Assembly: GCA_965279165.1 (NCBI GenBank) | Contig: OZ257140.1 | Span: forward strand, 1,612,001 to 1,676,000 | Direction: 5' to 3' | Source of the DNA: JBAYIE01 sp965279165 | GTDB lineage: Bacteria; Bacteroidota; Bacteroidia; UKL13-3 | Length of the DNA stretch: 64,000 nt | Part shown: positions 1-9,075 of the stretch, in pieces | Numbering within the stretch: the first letter of the stretch is position 1 | How the letters are laid out: each line of letters begins with the position of its first letter | Notes under the pieces: generated by a model | Database searches by the model: none | Seen by the model: only the letters and a program-made list of their open reading frames with translations | What the model was told of the DNA's origin: nothing | Program-made: the position numbers and the translations under genes

Positions 1-2
1 CA

Positions 3-2051
3 GTAACTAAAATAGATGAGGTTACCATAAAATACGACCGAAGAAAAGATCCAACGGTTACCAATAATGAAATGGCAACGGTGAGTTCGCGTTCATTTAA
101 TCCGGATGATACCAAAAAATATGCCGGTGCTTTAGGAGATCCAAGTCGAATGGCTGCAAATTTTGCCGGGGTAATTGCTGGCAACGACAGTAGAAACGAT
201 ATTGTTGTCAGAGGTAATTCACCAAATGCCATGTTATGGCAAATGGAAGGAGTTAATATTCCAAATCCAAACCACTTTGGCAGTGCGTTCAATACCGGTG
301 GACCGGTAAGTATGCTAAATGCAAATAATATTGGGAAGAGCGATTTTTTTACCGGTGCATTTCCTGCACAATATGGCAATGCAAATGGTGGTGCTTTTGA
401 TTTGGTAATGCGTGAAGGCAACAACGAAAAACGCGAATATGTTGCGCAAGTTGGATTTAATGGGGTTGAATTTGGTGCTGAAGGTCCATTCAGTAAAAAT
501 TCTAAATCATCCTTTTTGTTTAACTATCGTTATTCTACCATAGGGTTAATGAACAATGTTGGGGTAAATGTTGGAACAGGTGCTGCTATACCCTTGTATC
601 AGGATATCAATTTTAAAATTACGGTTCCAACAAAAGGTAAAGGCAAATTTGCCATTTGGGGTTTAGGGGGAATGAGTTCTATAGATTTATTGGCAAAGGA
701 TGTGGATACTACGGATATAAATTTCTATGGATCGAAAGATGAAAACACCTTGCCAAGATACCGTTCAGGTGTAGTAGGAACAAGTTATGAAAAAAATCTG
801 TCTCCTAAAACATGGGCACGTTTCTCGTTGGCTTTCTCCCATATTTCTAATGAATATACTGTTGACAGTGTTGCTTCCTTAACACCTACAGAAATTACGT
901 ACCCCAAAGCATCGGGAGATTTTATAGATAACAAACTTTCAGCAGTAGTAAATGTAAGCCATAAAGTGAATGCTCGAAATTCCATACATGGAGGTTTTAG
1001 TAACGATTTTACCCGTTTCGATTATTTCAACAAAGATGTTCATTATATGGGAACTGTTGATTCTGTAAGAGTTGACCAACAAGGTTCTATCAACCTCACA
1101 CAAGCATATATACAATGGAAACACCGATTCAATGTAAGGTTTAGTAGCAATTTTGGCTTTCATACCCAATACTTAAATATCAATAAACAAATTGTTATTG
1201 AGCCGCGTCTCGGATTAAAATATGCCATCAATAACCAGTCGAGTATTAATGCAGGTTATGGATTACACCACCAAACCATTCCGGTATATAATATGTTTGT
1301 TAAAAACGACCAAGGAGTGGAGAGCAACAAAGATCTTAAATACATGCGCTCCAATCATTTTATTATTGGTTATGAAAACATGCTCGGTCAATTTATTCGA
1401 ATCAAACTGGAAAGCTATTTTCAATATTTAGACCAGATTCCTGTAAATGATTATCCATCCCCATATTCTGCTCTTAATGTTGGCTCTGCTTTTGAACCAA
1501 GCGACGAAACCGATTTGGTAAATAATGGTACCGGTCAAAATTATGGAATTGAACTTACTTTGGAACGATTCTACAACAAAGGATTCTATTTTTTAATTAC
1601 GGGCTCTGTCTTTAATAGCGAATATAAAGGAAGTGATGGCATTGAACGCAACACTGCTTTCAACACCAATTATGCTGCGAATATTCTTGGAGGAAAAGAA
1701 ATAAAAGTAGGTAAAAACAACAACGTATTATACCTTAACTTTAAGCTTACTACTGTAGGTGGAAAATACATTACTCCTATTGATGTAACAGAATCACAAA
1801 ATACCGGTACAGCCCAATATGATTACAGCAAATCTTTCAGCGAAAAACAAGAACCTTACTTTAGATGTGATGTTAAAACCGGTTACCGCAAAGATTATAA
1901 AAAGAGTTCGATGGAATTTGCAATCGATTTTCAAAATATCACCAACCACCAGAATATTTTCAGCCAGGGTTATAACAAATACACAAATTCTATTACCTAT
2001 AATTACCAAACAGGATTTTTTCCGGTTCCCATGTTTCGATTCACTTTTTAA
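3..2051 (+). CDS. TonB-dependent receptor, 3' part (cut by the window start)
   Basis: The reading frame is open from base 3, so the N-terminus lies outside the window; the ATG at 72 is internal. The visible 682 residues begin late in what is usually a carboxypeptidase-like regulatory domain, then run through a plug region (RGNSPNAMLWQMEGVNIPNP, and a PAQYGNANGGAFDLVMREG segment like the plug end of Bacteroidota receptors). A long beta-rich barrel follows, ending in an aromatic residue (MFRFTF), as outer-membrane barrel proteins do. By family knowledge it would sit in the outer membrane and import or bind a ligand using TonB energy. The ligand is unknown. A LytS-like kinase and LytR-like regulator follow 41 bp downstream, so they may be co-transcribed. 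No SusD-like partner is seen next to it. Confidence 0.85.
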   Translation, partial: VTKIDEVTIKYDRRKDPTVTNNEMATVSSRSFNPDDTKKYAGALGDPSRMAANFAGVIAGNDSRNDIVVRGNSPNAMLWQMEGVNIPNPNHFGSAFNTGGPVSMLNANNIGKSDFFTGAFPAQYGNANGGAFDLVMREGNNEKREYVAQVGFNGVEFGAEGPFSKNSKSSFLFNYRYSTIGLMNNVGVNVGTGAAIPLYQDINFKITVPTKGKGKFAIWGLGGMSSIDLLAKDVDTTDINFYGSKDENTLPRYRSGVVGTSYEKNLSPKTWARFSLAFSHISNEYTVDSVASLTPTEITYPKASGDFIDNKLSAVVNVSHKVNARNSIHGGFSNDFTRFDYFNKDVHYMGTVDSVRVDQQGSINLTQAYIQWKHRFNVRFSSNFGFHTQYLNINKQIVIEPRLGLKYAINNQSSINAGYGLHHQTIPVYNMFVKNDQGVESNKDLKYMRSNHFIIGYENMLGQFIRIKLESYFQYLDQIPVNDYPSPYSALNVGSAFEPSDETDLVNNGTGQNYGIELTLERFYNKGFYFLITGSVFNSEYKGSDGIERNTAFNTNYAANILGGKEIKVGKNNNVLYLNFKLTTVGGKYITPIDVTESQNTGTAQYDYSKSFSEKQEPYFRCDVKTGYRKDYKKSSMEFAIDFQNITNHQNIFSQGYNKYTNSITYNYQTGFFPVPMFRFTF

Positions 2052-2092
2052 ATTTTGTCAGCGGATTTTAAACATTTACATTGCCAAGTATC

Positions 2093-3142
2093 ATGCTAAA
2101 AAAAAGCAATATTGTACCTTCCCTTTTGAGTCCTAAAGATCTTATCCTACGGCATCTTATCATACTCTTTATGTCGGTATTGTTTGGTTCTTTAAACGCA
2201 AATTCTGAAGGAGATATACTTTTCTCTTCCCAATGGATTCGTAAAATAAGTTTCGATTTTATTTATATAGCTACGATTTGGAATGGAAATATTTTCTTTC
2301 TCAATCGCCTCGACCGTATAATAAAATGGGAACATCAGGTTGGTAAATTTATATTCATAAATGCTTCCTTTGCTTTACTGTGGCCTGTATTAGTGCATTA
2401 CACCTTTAATCTGATTGTTTTCCCGATCATACATGGTCACTCATGTGCTCTTAACTCAAGAGAGAATATCATATTTCTGATAATTTCCATAACCATCACC
2501 TTACTCGTAAATAGTATTTTTGCAGCAATTGGTTTTTTTCATTTTTGGCGCACAACCATCAAGGAAAAAGAAGAACTAAAAAGAGAAGGATTAGCCGCTG
2601 AATTTGAAACTTTAAAAAGTCAGATTAATCCGCATTTTCTTTTTAATTCGCTCAATACTTTAACCAGTTTAATTGAAGAAAATCCGCAACAGGCTACCAA
2701 TTTTGTTCAGAAACTTTCAGGTGTTTACCGTTATGTATTAACCCAAAAAGACAAAGAACTGGTTTCACTCAAGGATGAAATTCAATTTATCGAATCCTAT
2801 ATTTATTTAAACCAAATTCGTTTTGGGAAAAATCTTCAAACCAGTTTTGCCATAGATACCGGTTTACTGGATAAAAAAATTGTTACCCTTTCTTTACAGA
2901 TGTTGGTTGAAAACACCATAAAACACAACGTAATCTCTGCGGATAAACCATTAACAATAAAAATTGAAACAAAAAACGATACATTAATCGTTACCAATAA
3001 CCTCCAGCCTAAACAAACCATGAACGACAGCAATGGAATTGGTTTAAATAATATTGTTCACCGATATAGTTTATTAACTTCAAGAGAAGTTGAAATTACC
3101 AATGACGGAATTATCTTTAGTGTCGCTTTACCATTGCTTTAA
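2093..3142 (+). CDS. LytS/YehU-type sensor histidine kinase
   Basis: A 349-residue membrane kinase. About four hydrophobic segments occupy residues 15-150, followed by a short charged coiled linker. The His_kinase domain begins at the phosphoacceptor motif NPHFLFNSLN (about residues 179-188), which is diagnostic of the LytS/YehU class. A C-terminal HATPase-like part contains the N-box LQMLVENTIKHN and a G-box-like NGIGLNN. No periplasmic sensor domain is visible, so sensing is probably by the membrane segments. ATG 2093 is preferred to the in-frame TTG at 2081. The response regulator starts 5 bp after the stop, so the two form an operon. The signal is unknown; the upstream TonB-type receptor may be connected. 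Confidence 0.9.
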   Translation: MLKKSNIVPSLLSPKDLILRHLIILFMSVLFGSLNANSEGDILFSSQWIRKISFDFIYIATIWNGNIFFLNRLDRIIKWEHQVGKFIFINASFALLWPVLVHYTFNLIVFPIIHGHSCALNSRENIIFLIISITITLLVNSIFAAIGFFHFWRTTIKEKEELKREGLAAEFETLKSQINPHFLFNSLNTLTSLIEENPQQATNFVQKLSGVYRYVLTQKDKELVSLKDEIQFIESYIYLNQIRFGKNLQTSFAIDTGLLDKKIVTLSLQMLVENTIKHNVISADKPLTIKIETKNDTLIVTNNLQPKQTMNDSNGIGLNNIVHRYSLLTSREVEITNDGIIFSVALPLL

Positions 3143-3147
3143 CCATT

Positions 3148-3909
3148 ATGAGGATTATAATAATTGAGGATGAGGCACCTGCCCTGAGCAGAATTAAAAA
3201 AATGGTGTTGGAGTTATCGCCCGATATCGAAGTGATTGGAACAGCTGATAGCATAGTGTCGGCGGTAAACTTGTTTCAGGTCAATAAAAACATTGAACTT
3301 GCACTGATGGATATTGAATTGGCGGATGGCCAAAGTTTCGAAATATTTAAGCAGGTTCAAGTTGATTGTCCGGTTATATTTACAACGGCTTATGATGAGT
3401 TTGCTTTAAAAGCATTTAAACTAAACAGTATCGATTATTTATTAAAGCCTATCGATAAAATAGAATTATATGCTGCCCTGGATAAATTTAAATCTTTACA
3501 AAGTAAATCTTCCAATCATTCACTTAATATCGAAGGATTGCTTGAAAAGATTAAGCCTTTACATGCAGACTTTAAATCGAGATTTCTCCTAAAAAATGGT
3601 AGTAAACTTATCTCTGTTCCGGTCGAAAATATCATGTACTTTCATGCTTCCGATAAACTCGTTTTCGTTTATACCCGCGATAAAAACAAATTTGTTATAG
3701 ACTATTCATTGGATGAACTTTCTAAAATGTTACAGCCAAATAAATTCTTTCTGCTCAACCGACAATTTATTGCCAATTTAGATGCCATACAGAATATCCA
3801 TACCTATTTTAACGGCAAGCTAAAAGTTGAGTTAATTCCAGCTATTAACGAAGAAATAATTGTAAGTAGAGAAAAAGCACCGGAGTTTAAGGCTTGGCTT
3901 GATCGATGA
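3148..3909 (+). CDS. LytR/AlgR-family response regulator (receiver + LytTR)
   Basis: This 253-residue protein has a receiver domain with acidic residues in IIEDEAP (residues 5-11), a phosphoacceptor Asp55 in ALMDIELADG, and the conserved Lys in YLLKPIDK near residue 105. A LytTR DNA-binding domain covers about residues 145-250 (VENIMYFHASDKLVFVYT, FFLLNRQFIANLDAI). It is the obvious partner of the kinase that ends 5 bp upstream. LytTR proteins bind direct repeats near promoters; no target site was identified here. Confidence 0.93.
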   Translation: MRIIIIEDEAPALSRIKKMVLELSPDIEVIGTADSIVSAVNLFQVNKNIELALMDIELADGQSFEIFKQVQVDCPVIFTTAYDEFALKAFKLNSIDYLLKPIDKIELYAALDKFKSLQSKSSNHSLNIEGLLEKIKPLHADFKSRFLLKNGSKLISVPVENIMYFHASDKLVFVYTRDKNKFVIDYSLDELSKMLQPNKFFLLNRQFIANLDAIQNIHTYFNGKLKVELIPAINEEIIVSREKAPEFKAWLDR

Positions 3910-4313
3910 AGATATAAGTTATGAGATATAAGATATGAGATATAAGTTATGAGTTGGATGCAGGGTATTTACTCATTCCATCATTTACTCATTTACTCAT
4001 TTCCTTTAATCCGGATGTCTTCGAGAACCTCAGACACCTGCATTCCGTTTACAATTAAGTTTAATTTTCCTATGTGCATTCTTTCTTCCTTTTTGCATAC
4101 CAATCGACGCTTCCCGCGAAGTGGCAATCATCTATACATGCATCACCAAATATCGTAAGCCAATTATTTTATAAAATCGCCTTAGAACCCATCCAATCCC
4201 CGCATGTAAAAACTACGTCGTGCCTCCTTGTTTTTATCGTGCGTGATTGATTCGCGTTCCGCTTATCAACATTCAATCATTCGATTATTCAATCATTCAA
4301 AATCAACATTTAC
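3910..4313. other. Intergenic region with degenerate heptamer repeats and a captured gene tail
   Basis: No convincing gene is seen. It opens with a run of GATATAAGTTATGA-type units (3909-3955), then ACTCATT-type units (3970-4005), and ends with ATTCAATC/ACTCATT units before the methyltransferase stop. A 52 bp copy of the crtYcd 3' end lies inside (4197-4248, listed separately). The phrase TTAGAACCCATCCAATC at about 4182-4198 recurs at 5967 and 19760. An ORF over 3949-4158 translates repeat text and was not called. Confidence 0.7.
4197..4248 (+). repeat. 52 bp copy of the crtYcd gene tail
   Basis: Bases 4197-4248 match 29293-29344 at 49 of 52 positions by my alignment, in the same orientation. 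At the second site the sequence is the last 16 codons of the lycopene cyclase gene (PPDKNKEERRSFYMRG and stop, minus strand) plus the adjoining bases. Here it is not in a gene. The three changes would alter two Pro/His-type codons and one Arg/Glu-type codon if read. It looks like a captured fragment carried among the intergenic repeats. Confidence 0.85.
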
Positions 4314-5087
4314 TCATTTCTTCGCTACCATAAACAAATCCCAGGTTTGATCCAACTCTGTTTTGCTTAAAAAGAAATCATTGGTGGTAATAGCTAAAGT
4401 ATCGGTATTGGTTTCCTTTAAGTTTTTACGCATATTGGTGGTTAGCCAATTGTACGGTTTTATCAACCAAGAAGCCGGAATGAGTTTATGCAAACCAAGC
4501 GGATCGAGACGTAAGATTTTTTTCGCCCATTTTGCATTATCGGCATAATACTTATTCACCCTTTCAGAACCCTGAACACCTCTTAACTCTATTTCTGAAA
4601 ATATCGGTCCTGCCTCCTTTTCCATTTCTGCAAAAGTATATTCATGTACGTGAAAAGGATTGCGAGCAATACTCATTTTACTGTTCGGTGTGGAACATAA
4701 AAATACACCGCCCGGTTTCAGGATTCGCTTCACTTCCTGCATAAACTGGGGACGTAAATGGATATGCTCTATAAATTGAAAAGCAGTTACCACATCCACA
4801 CTCTGATCTGGCAAAGGAATTGGAGGTACACTTCCTGATACAAACTTTAAGTTGGTCTTGGTTTTGTGTTTTTCTCTGGCGATTTGCAAAGTTGGTTCGC
4901 TATAATCCACTCCGGTTATTTCATTGGCATAATCAGCAAGATACTGTGTACCATAACCATCTGCACACCCAATATCGGCGGTTACTTTTCCTTTTACAAA
5001 ATCACGGGCAAATTCATAGGCAAAAAAACACCGTTGTACGGTTACATTGTTGCTATCTTCAAAACTTGGTCTTTCTCTATCGAACAT
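4314..5087 (-). CDS. SAM-dependent class I methyltransferase (type 11)
   Basis: A 257-residue protein with motif I DIGCADGYG (about residues 38-46), acidic motif GVDYSEPTL after the second strand, motif LPDQSVDVVTAFQFIEHI, and RILKPGGVFLCSTPN. These are standard for Methyltransf_11/UbiE-like enzymes. The substrate is unknown; the residues after the Rossmann fold (AKKILRLDPLGLHKLIP...) occur in enzymes next to glycan genes. The longer ORF upstream to 5312 was rejected because it would run through the divergent gene at 5135. MFDRERPSF at 5087 fits, and a TATTTTTG box sits just 6 bp upstream. Confidence 0.85.
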   Translation of the reverse strand: MFDRERPSFEDSNNVTVQRCFFAYEFARDFVKGKVTADIGCADGYGTQYLADYANEITGVDYSEPTLQIAREKHKTKTNLKFVSGSVPPIPLPDQSVDVVTAFQFIEHIHLRPQFMQEVKRILKPGGVFLCSTPNSKMSIARNPFHVHEYTFAEMEKEAGPIFSEIELRGVQGSERVNKYYADNAKWAKKILRLDPLGLHKLIPASWLIKPYNWLTTNMRKNLKETNTDTLAITTNDFFLSKTELDQTWDLFMVAKK

Positions 5088-5092
5088 AGCGA

Positions 5093-5100
5093 CAAAAATA
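5093..5100 (-). promoter_or_regulatory. -7 box of the methyltransferase gene
   Basis: The minus strand reads TATTTTTG, matching the Bacteroidota -7 consensus TAnnTTTG. It ends 6 bp before the chosen ATG (5087), so a start of transcription about 7 bp further on would give a leaderless or nearly leaderless mRNA. No clear -33 TTG was seen. Confidence 0.45.
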
Positions 5101-5134
5101 ATCAATTTAATAACTTGCCATAAATTACCTCTAT

Positions 5135-5788
5135 ATGGATTCCAAACAATTGTTGAATTTTCTAAGTAAATTAAAGAAAAACAATACCAAAGAATGGTTT
5201 GATACCAACAAACCTGCTTATGAACATTTGAAAAAAGAATGGTTGCTATTTGTAGATGATCTGATTGACTCCATTCGGAAATTTGATGCATCAATGGGTG
5301 AAATGGAAGCAAAAAAATGCATCTTTCGCATCAACAGGGATGTCCGATTCTCGAAAGATAAATCTCCATATAAAACCAATTTCGGAGCCTCCATCAATAA
5401 AGGTGGAAAAAATGGAGGAACAGCAGGTTATTATATCCATATCGAACCCGGTAATTGTTTTATAGCCGGAGGAATGTATATGCCCGAAGCCCCAATTTTA
5501 CAAAAAGTAAGAGAAGAAATAGATTACCATCCGGAAATCTTTAAAAAAATAATTTCAGCCGGTGATTTTAAAAAACACTTTGGCGGTTTAACCGGAGATG
5601 CCTTAAGCAGACCACCTAAAGGATATGAAGCAGATAACCCGGCCATCGAATTTCTCAAACACAAAAGCTTCCTCGCTGTTCGAAATGTTTCTGATAAAGA
5701 TGTTAATGCTGAAACGTTTACCAAAGAAGTAATCGCTTCCTTCAAAGCCATGAAACCATTATTGGATTTTCTAAACTCGGCGCTTTGA
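5135..5788 (+). CDS. DUF2461 domain protein
   Basis: A 217-residue single-domain protein that fits the DUF2461 (TIGR02453) family end to end. Its hallmark segments are LLNFLSKLKKNNTKEWFDTNKPAYE at the N-terminus, FRINRDVRFSKDKSPYKTNF in the first third, and GGMYMPEAPILQKVREEID. No biochemical function is established for the family. It is divergent from the methyltransferase with 47 bp between the start codons. No signal peptide or membrane segment is seen, so it should be cytoplasmic. Confidence 0.9.
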   Translation: MDSKQLLNFLSKLKKNNTKEWFDTNKPAYEHLKKEWLLFVDDLIDSIRKFDASMGEMEAKKCIFRINRDVRFSKDKSPYKTNFGASINKGGKNGGTAGYYIHIEPGNCFIAGGMYMPEAPILQKVREEIDYHPEIFKKIISAGDFKKHFGGLTGDALSRPPKGYEADNPAIEFLKHKSFLAVRNVSDKDVNAETFTKEVIASFKAMKPLLDFLNSAL

Positions 5789-6025
5789 AGTGTTGAAGTG
5801 TTGAGGTGTTAAGGTGTTGAGGTGTTGAGGTGTTGCCCACCTTCGCAAATGCTACATTGGACGAGTGTTGAGGTACCCACGTCACACATTGGCATTCTGC
5901 TCATCAGCATCGAAAAACACCAAATATTACAAACATCATAAGCTTCACCTTAAGTTAAAGCTTCCTAGAACCCATCCAATCATCCAACATCCAATCATCC
6001 AACATTCACTCATTCACTCATTTCC
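5789..6025. repeat. Intergenic GTGTTGAG and ATCCAATC repeat tract
   Basis: Starts with seven or more degenerate copies of GTGTTGAG/GTGTTGAAG (5785-5870), then a unique stretch, then ATCCAATC/ATCCAACA and ACTCATTC units (5967-6025) running up to the stop codon of the next minus-strand gene. The same words flank the genes ending at 11267, 17527 and 19777. No gene was seen. Confidence 0.75.
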
Positions 6026-8941
6026 TCACTGCCCCCCAAGTTGCTGATACTTCTGCATACACTGTTGCGCTTCATTATTCTTCCCCTGTTTGCTGAATGC
6101 CTCTGCCAAAGCACGGTAACCCATAGCAAAATTCGGACTCAAGGTTAAGCAATTGATAAAGTTTTCTTCTGCCTTTTTATTCAAGCCGGTATACAAATAA
6201 CAAACTCCCAGGTTATAATAAATTTCAGGGATGCCGTTTCCTCCGCGCTTTACGGCATTTTCCATATAGGTTATGGCGCGATTATAATCCTTACGTGCCA
6301 TATAAACCGAGGCTGCAAAATAATAGCCTTCTGCAAAATTATACTTCAACGCAATCGACTTATCAAACGACTTCAACGCCATCACATCATCATGTTTTAA
6401 ATTCATGTATGCCATACCCAAATTGCTGTATGCACTATAGCTTTCAGGAGCAATTTCCAGTGATTTCTGCAACATCATAATTGCAGTATCACCTGAACCT
6501 TTATTCATGTATGCTTCTCCTAAAACACGCCATGCTTCTTCGTCGTTTGGATTGTATTGGGTAGCCAAAGTAAAATAATAAACTGCAGAATCGTAATTCT
6601 TCTTTTCACTTGCCTGGTATCCCAAAGGCATATTGTAATCCTCTCGTTTCACCACAGCTGCCAGTGGTACACCATCTGCTTCTATTACATGTATGGTTCC
6701 TTTAGGTGGAAATGAGCCTAATTCTATTTCTTTCTTCGAATAAGTACGTGATGTGAATATGGCATAATCCCAAAAAGGTTTTTGTTCTTCGTATTCACGC
6801 ACCCATTTAAACTCCATGTTCGGATTGATCTTGGTTGCATAATAGGCTGCTGTTTGTGGTTCATTATTGATAGCAACCAATATCTTACGGTTAGGCTCTT
6901 GTTTGGCTAACCATTCAGCAGCGGCACGACAAGAATTGGAATAGTAATCGGTTTCGTATTTGCCAAATGCCCCTTTTGTTCCTCCGGCAATCTCATTAAA
7001 ATAAACACATTGGTTTGGACTGTTAGCAACCATCCAGCTTGCCGGCAATAGCGACAATCCCAATAATAAAACCAGAGCCGTTTTCTGTATAACCGGCTTA
7101 GGCAATAAACGCATTATTCCTTCCCAACCCAATGCCGATAAAATAATTAATGGTGGATATACAAACAAATAATGTCGCCAGCCATTGTAGTAATACATGC
7201 TTTGGTATTCAGCATATACAATTGGAAAAACCAACGTAAACAATACAAACCAAACCAAAACCGGTTGGCTAAAAATCCTTCGCAAAAATAACAGGGTAAC
7301 CAATGCAAGTCCAAAACCTACCAATACCATTAATGGTGTATTTATCAGGATAAACTTTGGAAGGTAATACCACGGCACATTTGCCATATACATTCTTACT
7401 CCTTCAAACAATTCGTGGTTATAGGTGAAGTAAGCCCCTTCTGTAGATTTCTTCAAGGCTTCATACCAATTGGTTAATATATGTTGTTGTCCAAATGGCC
7501 ATAGAGATACACTGCACAAATGCCCGATAACAACTAATAATACAAATACCCTTACATACTTACGGATGTATTTAAAACCATCCTTTTTAAATTGCAATAG
7601 AAAATGAATCCCAAAAAACATACCGGCATAAGCATATAATAAAACGCCTCCAACCCTTGATCCAACAGCAATTCCAACCCCAACTGCTGCTAAAAAAATA
7701 TGTGCCCCTTTAGGAGATGGCATGGTTCTGAAAATCTTGAACAAATAATATATCGCCATCGAAAATCCACAGGCAAATGGAATATCTGTTGGGTTATTCA
7801 TGCTGTGTCCGAAAAAAACCGGACTCAGGTAAATCATAACAAAAGCAATGGTAGCAGTTCGCCACGAACCTATTTCCTTCGCTAATAACGCTGCAAATAA
7901 CATGGCCAAAAACCCATATAAGGCATTTAATAAATGTCGGGTTTCATACTCTCCCAAGGGCGAAATATGGGTATATAAAAACGCCGCAATTACATTGAAA
8001 TGTTCCCCGTAATACCGGAATTCCTGCGTAGGCAAATTTTCTGATAAACAAGTGGTATCTTCTCCAAAAGTCTCAAAATATTTTAACGATTCTTTGCTGT
8101 ATTCATTGTGTCGCTTTTCATCCCAAGTCATGCCAAATTGTTGGCTCCAAACCAACATACTCATTAAGGCAAAAACAGTAAAGACAAAAAATGCCGGTTT
8201 CCATAAATTCTTTCTATCTGCCAAGGGTTGTTTAACCAAAGAATTTATGCGCATCTTCCATGCATTCGAAAATAACCTTCCCCAATGCATACTCCTGCTT
8301 CCCAGTTCCTTACTTGTAACTATAACCTGGTTGAAAGGAAAATCCTGGTAGGATGCAGCACCCAATAAATCCTGTGCAGTTTTATGCAAAGGATGCAAAA
8401 GTTCAGCTAGAATATTTTTAGGGAAATATTGAAAAGGTAGTGTTAAATCCTTTTGCGGTGTGGGAGTTACCAATTGTCCAACAAAATTGTAAAATATTAC
8501 TTTAGCATTCTGCACCAAACCGGCTTTCTCACCGCCACTCTCTTTTCCTTTTATTCCGGTATAAATATGTTTTTCGGTAAATCCTTTTTTATTGCTACTA
8601 AAAAACGAAATTGCTTGGTTCAGCATGTAGTCATTCGATTCGTCAGCAACCAACAGCCATGAAGCTTTTCCGTTAAGAATAGCTTCTTTTACTGCCTCAA
8701 TATTACCGATGATGCATTTTCCCTTTTGTTGCATATCAGTAATATCGGTATTGGACAAAAGTTCGTTTGCATCATTGGCAACGATATAAACCATTATTTC
8801 ACTGCGCGATTTTGCCAGCTTCTGTGAAACCTGTTGAATTATCCAGCTAACATTCTTGTTTTCAATAAATAAGACTGCCAGTTCGTTCTCAGCCGATACC
8901 TTTTGTTCCGGTGAAGCTAACTGAGGTTTCTGTTTTTTCAT
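6026..8941 (-). CDS. GT39-like multi-spanning glycosyltransferase with C-terminal TPR repeats
   Basis: A 971-residue protein in three parts. Residues 1-230 are soluble and unassigned (ELAVLFIENKNVSWIIQQV..., with an alpha/beta look). Residues about 250-660 hold some ten hydrophobic segments, with an acidic loop motif MTWDEKRHNEY after the first, as in PMT/ArnT-type (GT39/GT83) enzymes that use polyprenyl-linked sugars. Residues about 780-971 form five to six TPR units (YFTLATQYNPNDEEAWRVLGEAYMNKG, LEIAPESYSAYSNLGMAYMNL). It is divergent from the FAD oxidoreductase at 9076, with 134 bp between starts. Donor and acceptor are unknown. Confidence 0.78.
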   Translation of the reverse strand: MKKQKPQLASPEQKVSAENELAVLFIENKNVSWIIQQVSQKLAKSRSEIMVYIVANDANELLSNTDITDMQQKGKCIIGNIEAVKEAILNGKASWLLVADESNDYMLNQAISFFSSNKKGFTEKHIYTGIKGKESGGEKAGLVQNAKVIFYNFVGQLVTPTPQKDLTLPFQYFPKNILAELLHPLHKTAQDLLGAASYQDFPFNQVIVTSKELGSRSMHWGRLFSNAWKMRINSLVKQPLADRKNLWKPAFFVFTVFALMSMLVWSQQFGMTWDEKRHNEYSKESLKYFETFGEDTTCLSENLPTQEFRYYGEHFNVIAAFLYTHISPLGEYETRHLLNALYGFLAMLFAALLAKEIGSWRTATIAFVMIYLSPVFFGHSMNNPTDIPFACGFSMAIYYLFKIFRTMPSPKGAHIFLAAVGVGIAVGSRVGGVLLYAYAGMFFGIHFLLQFKKDGFKYIRKYVRVFVLLVVIGHLCSVSLWPFGQQHILTNWYEALKKSTEGAYFTYNHELFEGVRMYMANVPWYYLPKFILINTPLMVLVGFGLALVTLLFLRRIFSQPVLVWFVLFTLVFPIVYAEYQSMYYYNGWRHYLFVYPPLIILSALGWEGIMRLLPKPVIQKTALVLLLGLSLLPASWMVANSPNQCVYFNEIAGGTKGAFGKYETDYYSNSCRAAAEWLAKQEPNRKILVAINNEPQTAAYYATKINPNMEFKWVREYEEQKPFWDYAIFTSRTYSKKEIELGSFPPKGTIHVIEADGVPLAAVVKREDYNMPLGYQASEKKNYDSAVYYFTLATQYNPNDEEAWRVLGEAYMNKGSGDTAIMMLQKSLEIAPESYSAYSNLGMAYMNLKHDDVMALKSFDKSIALKYNFAEGYYFAASVYMARKDYNRAITYMENAVKRGGNGIPEIYYNLGVCYLYTGLNKKAEENFINCLTLSPNFAMGYRALAEAFSKQGKNNEAQQCMQKYQQLGGQ

Positions 8942-9075
8942 ATCCCTTATTTTGTCTATTGCTTAAAAGCGAAACTAATCAATTCTGTTTAAGCTTGGTA
9001 ATGCACCTGCAATTTTTCATTTTTTATATTTTTCAACTCTCTTTTTTACCTTATCCTTGCATGTTTTTAAAAACC

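Noticed and set aside
3949..4158. Plus-strand 69-codon ORF
   Set aside because: Its first third is microsatellite text and the rest has no protein-like pattern.
4866..5123. Plus-strand ORFs opposite the methyltransferase
   Set aside because: Antisense to a well-supported gene and without motif support.
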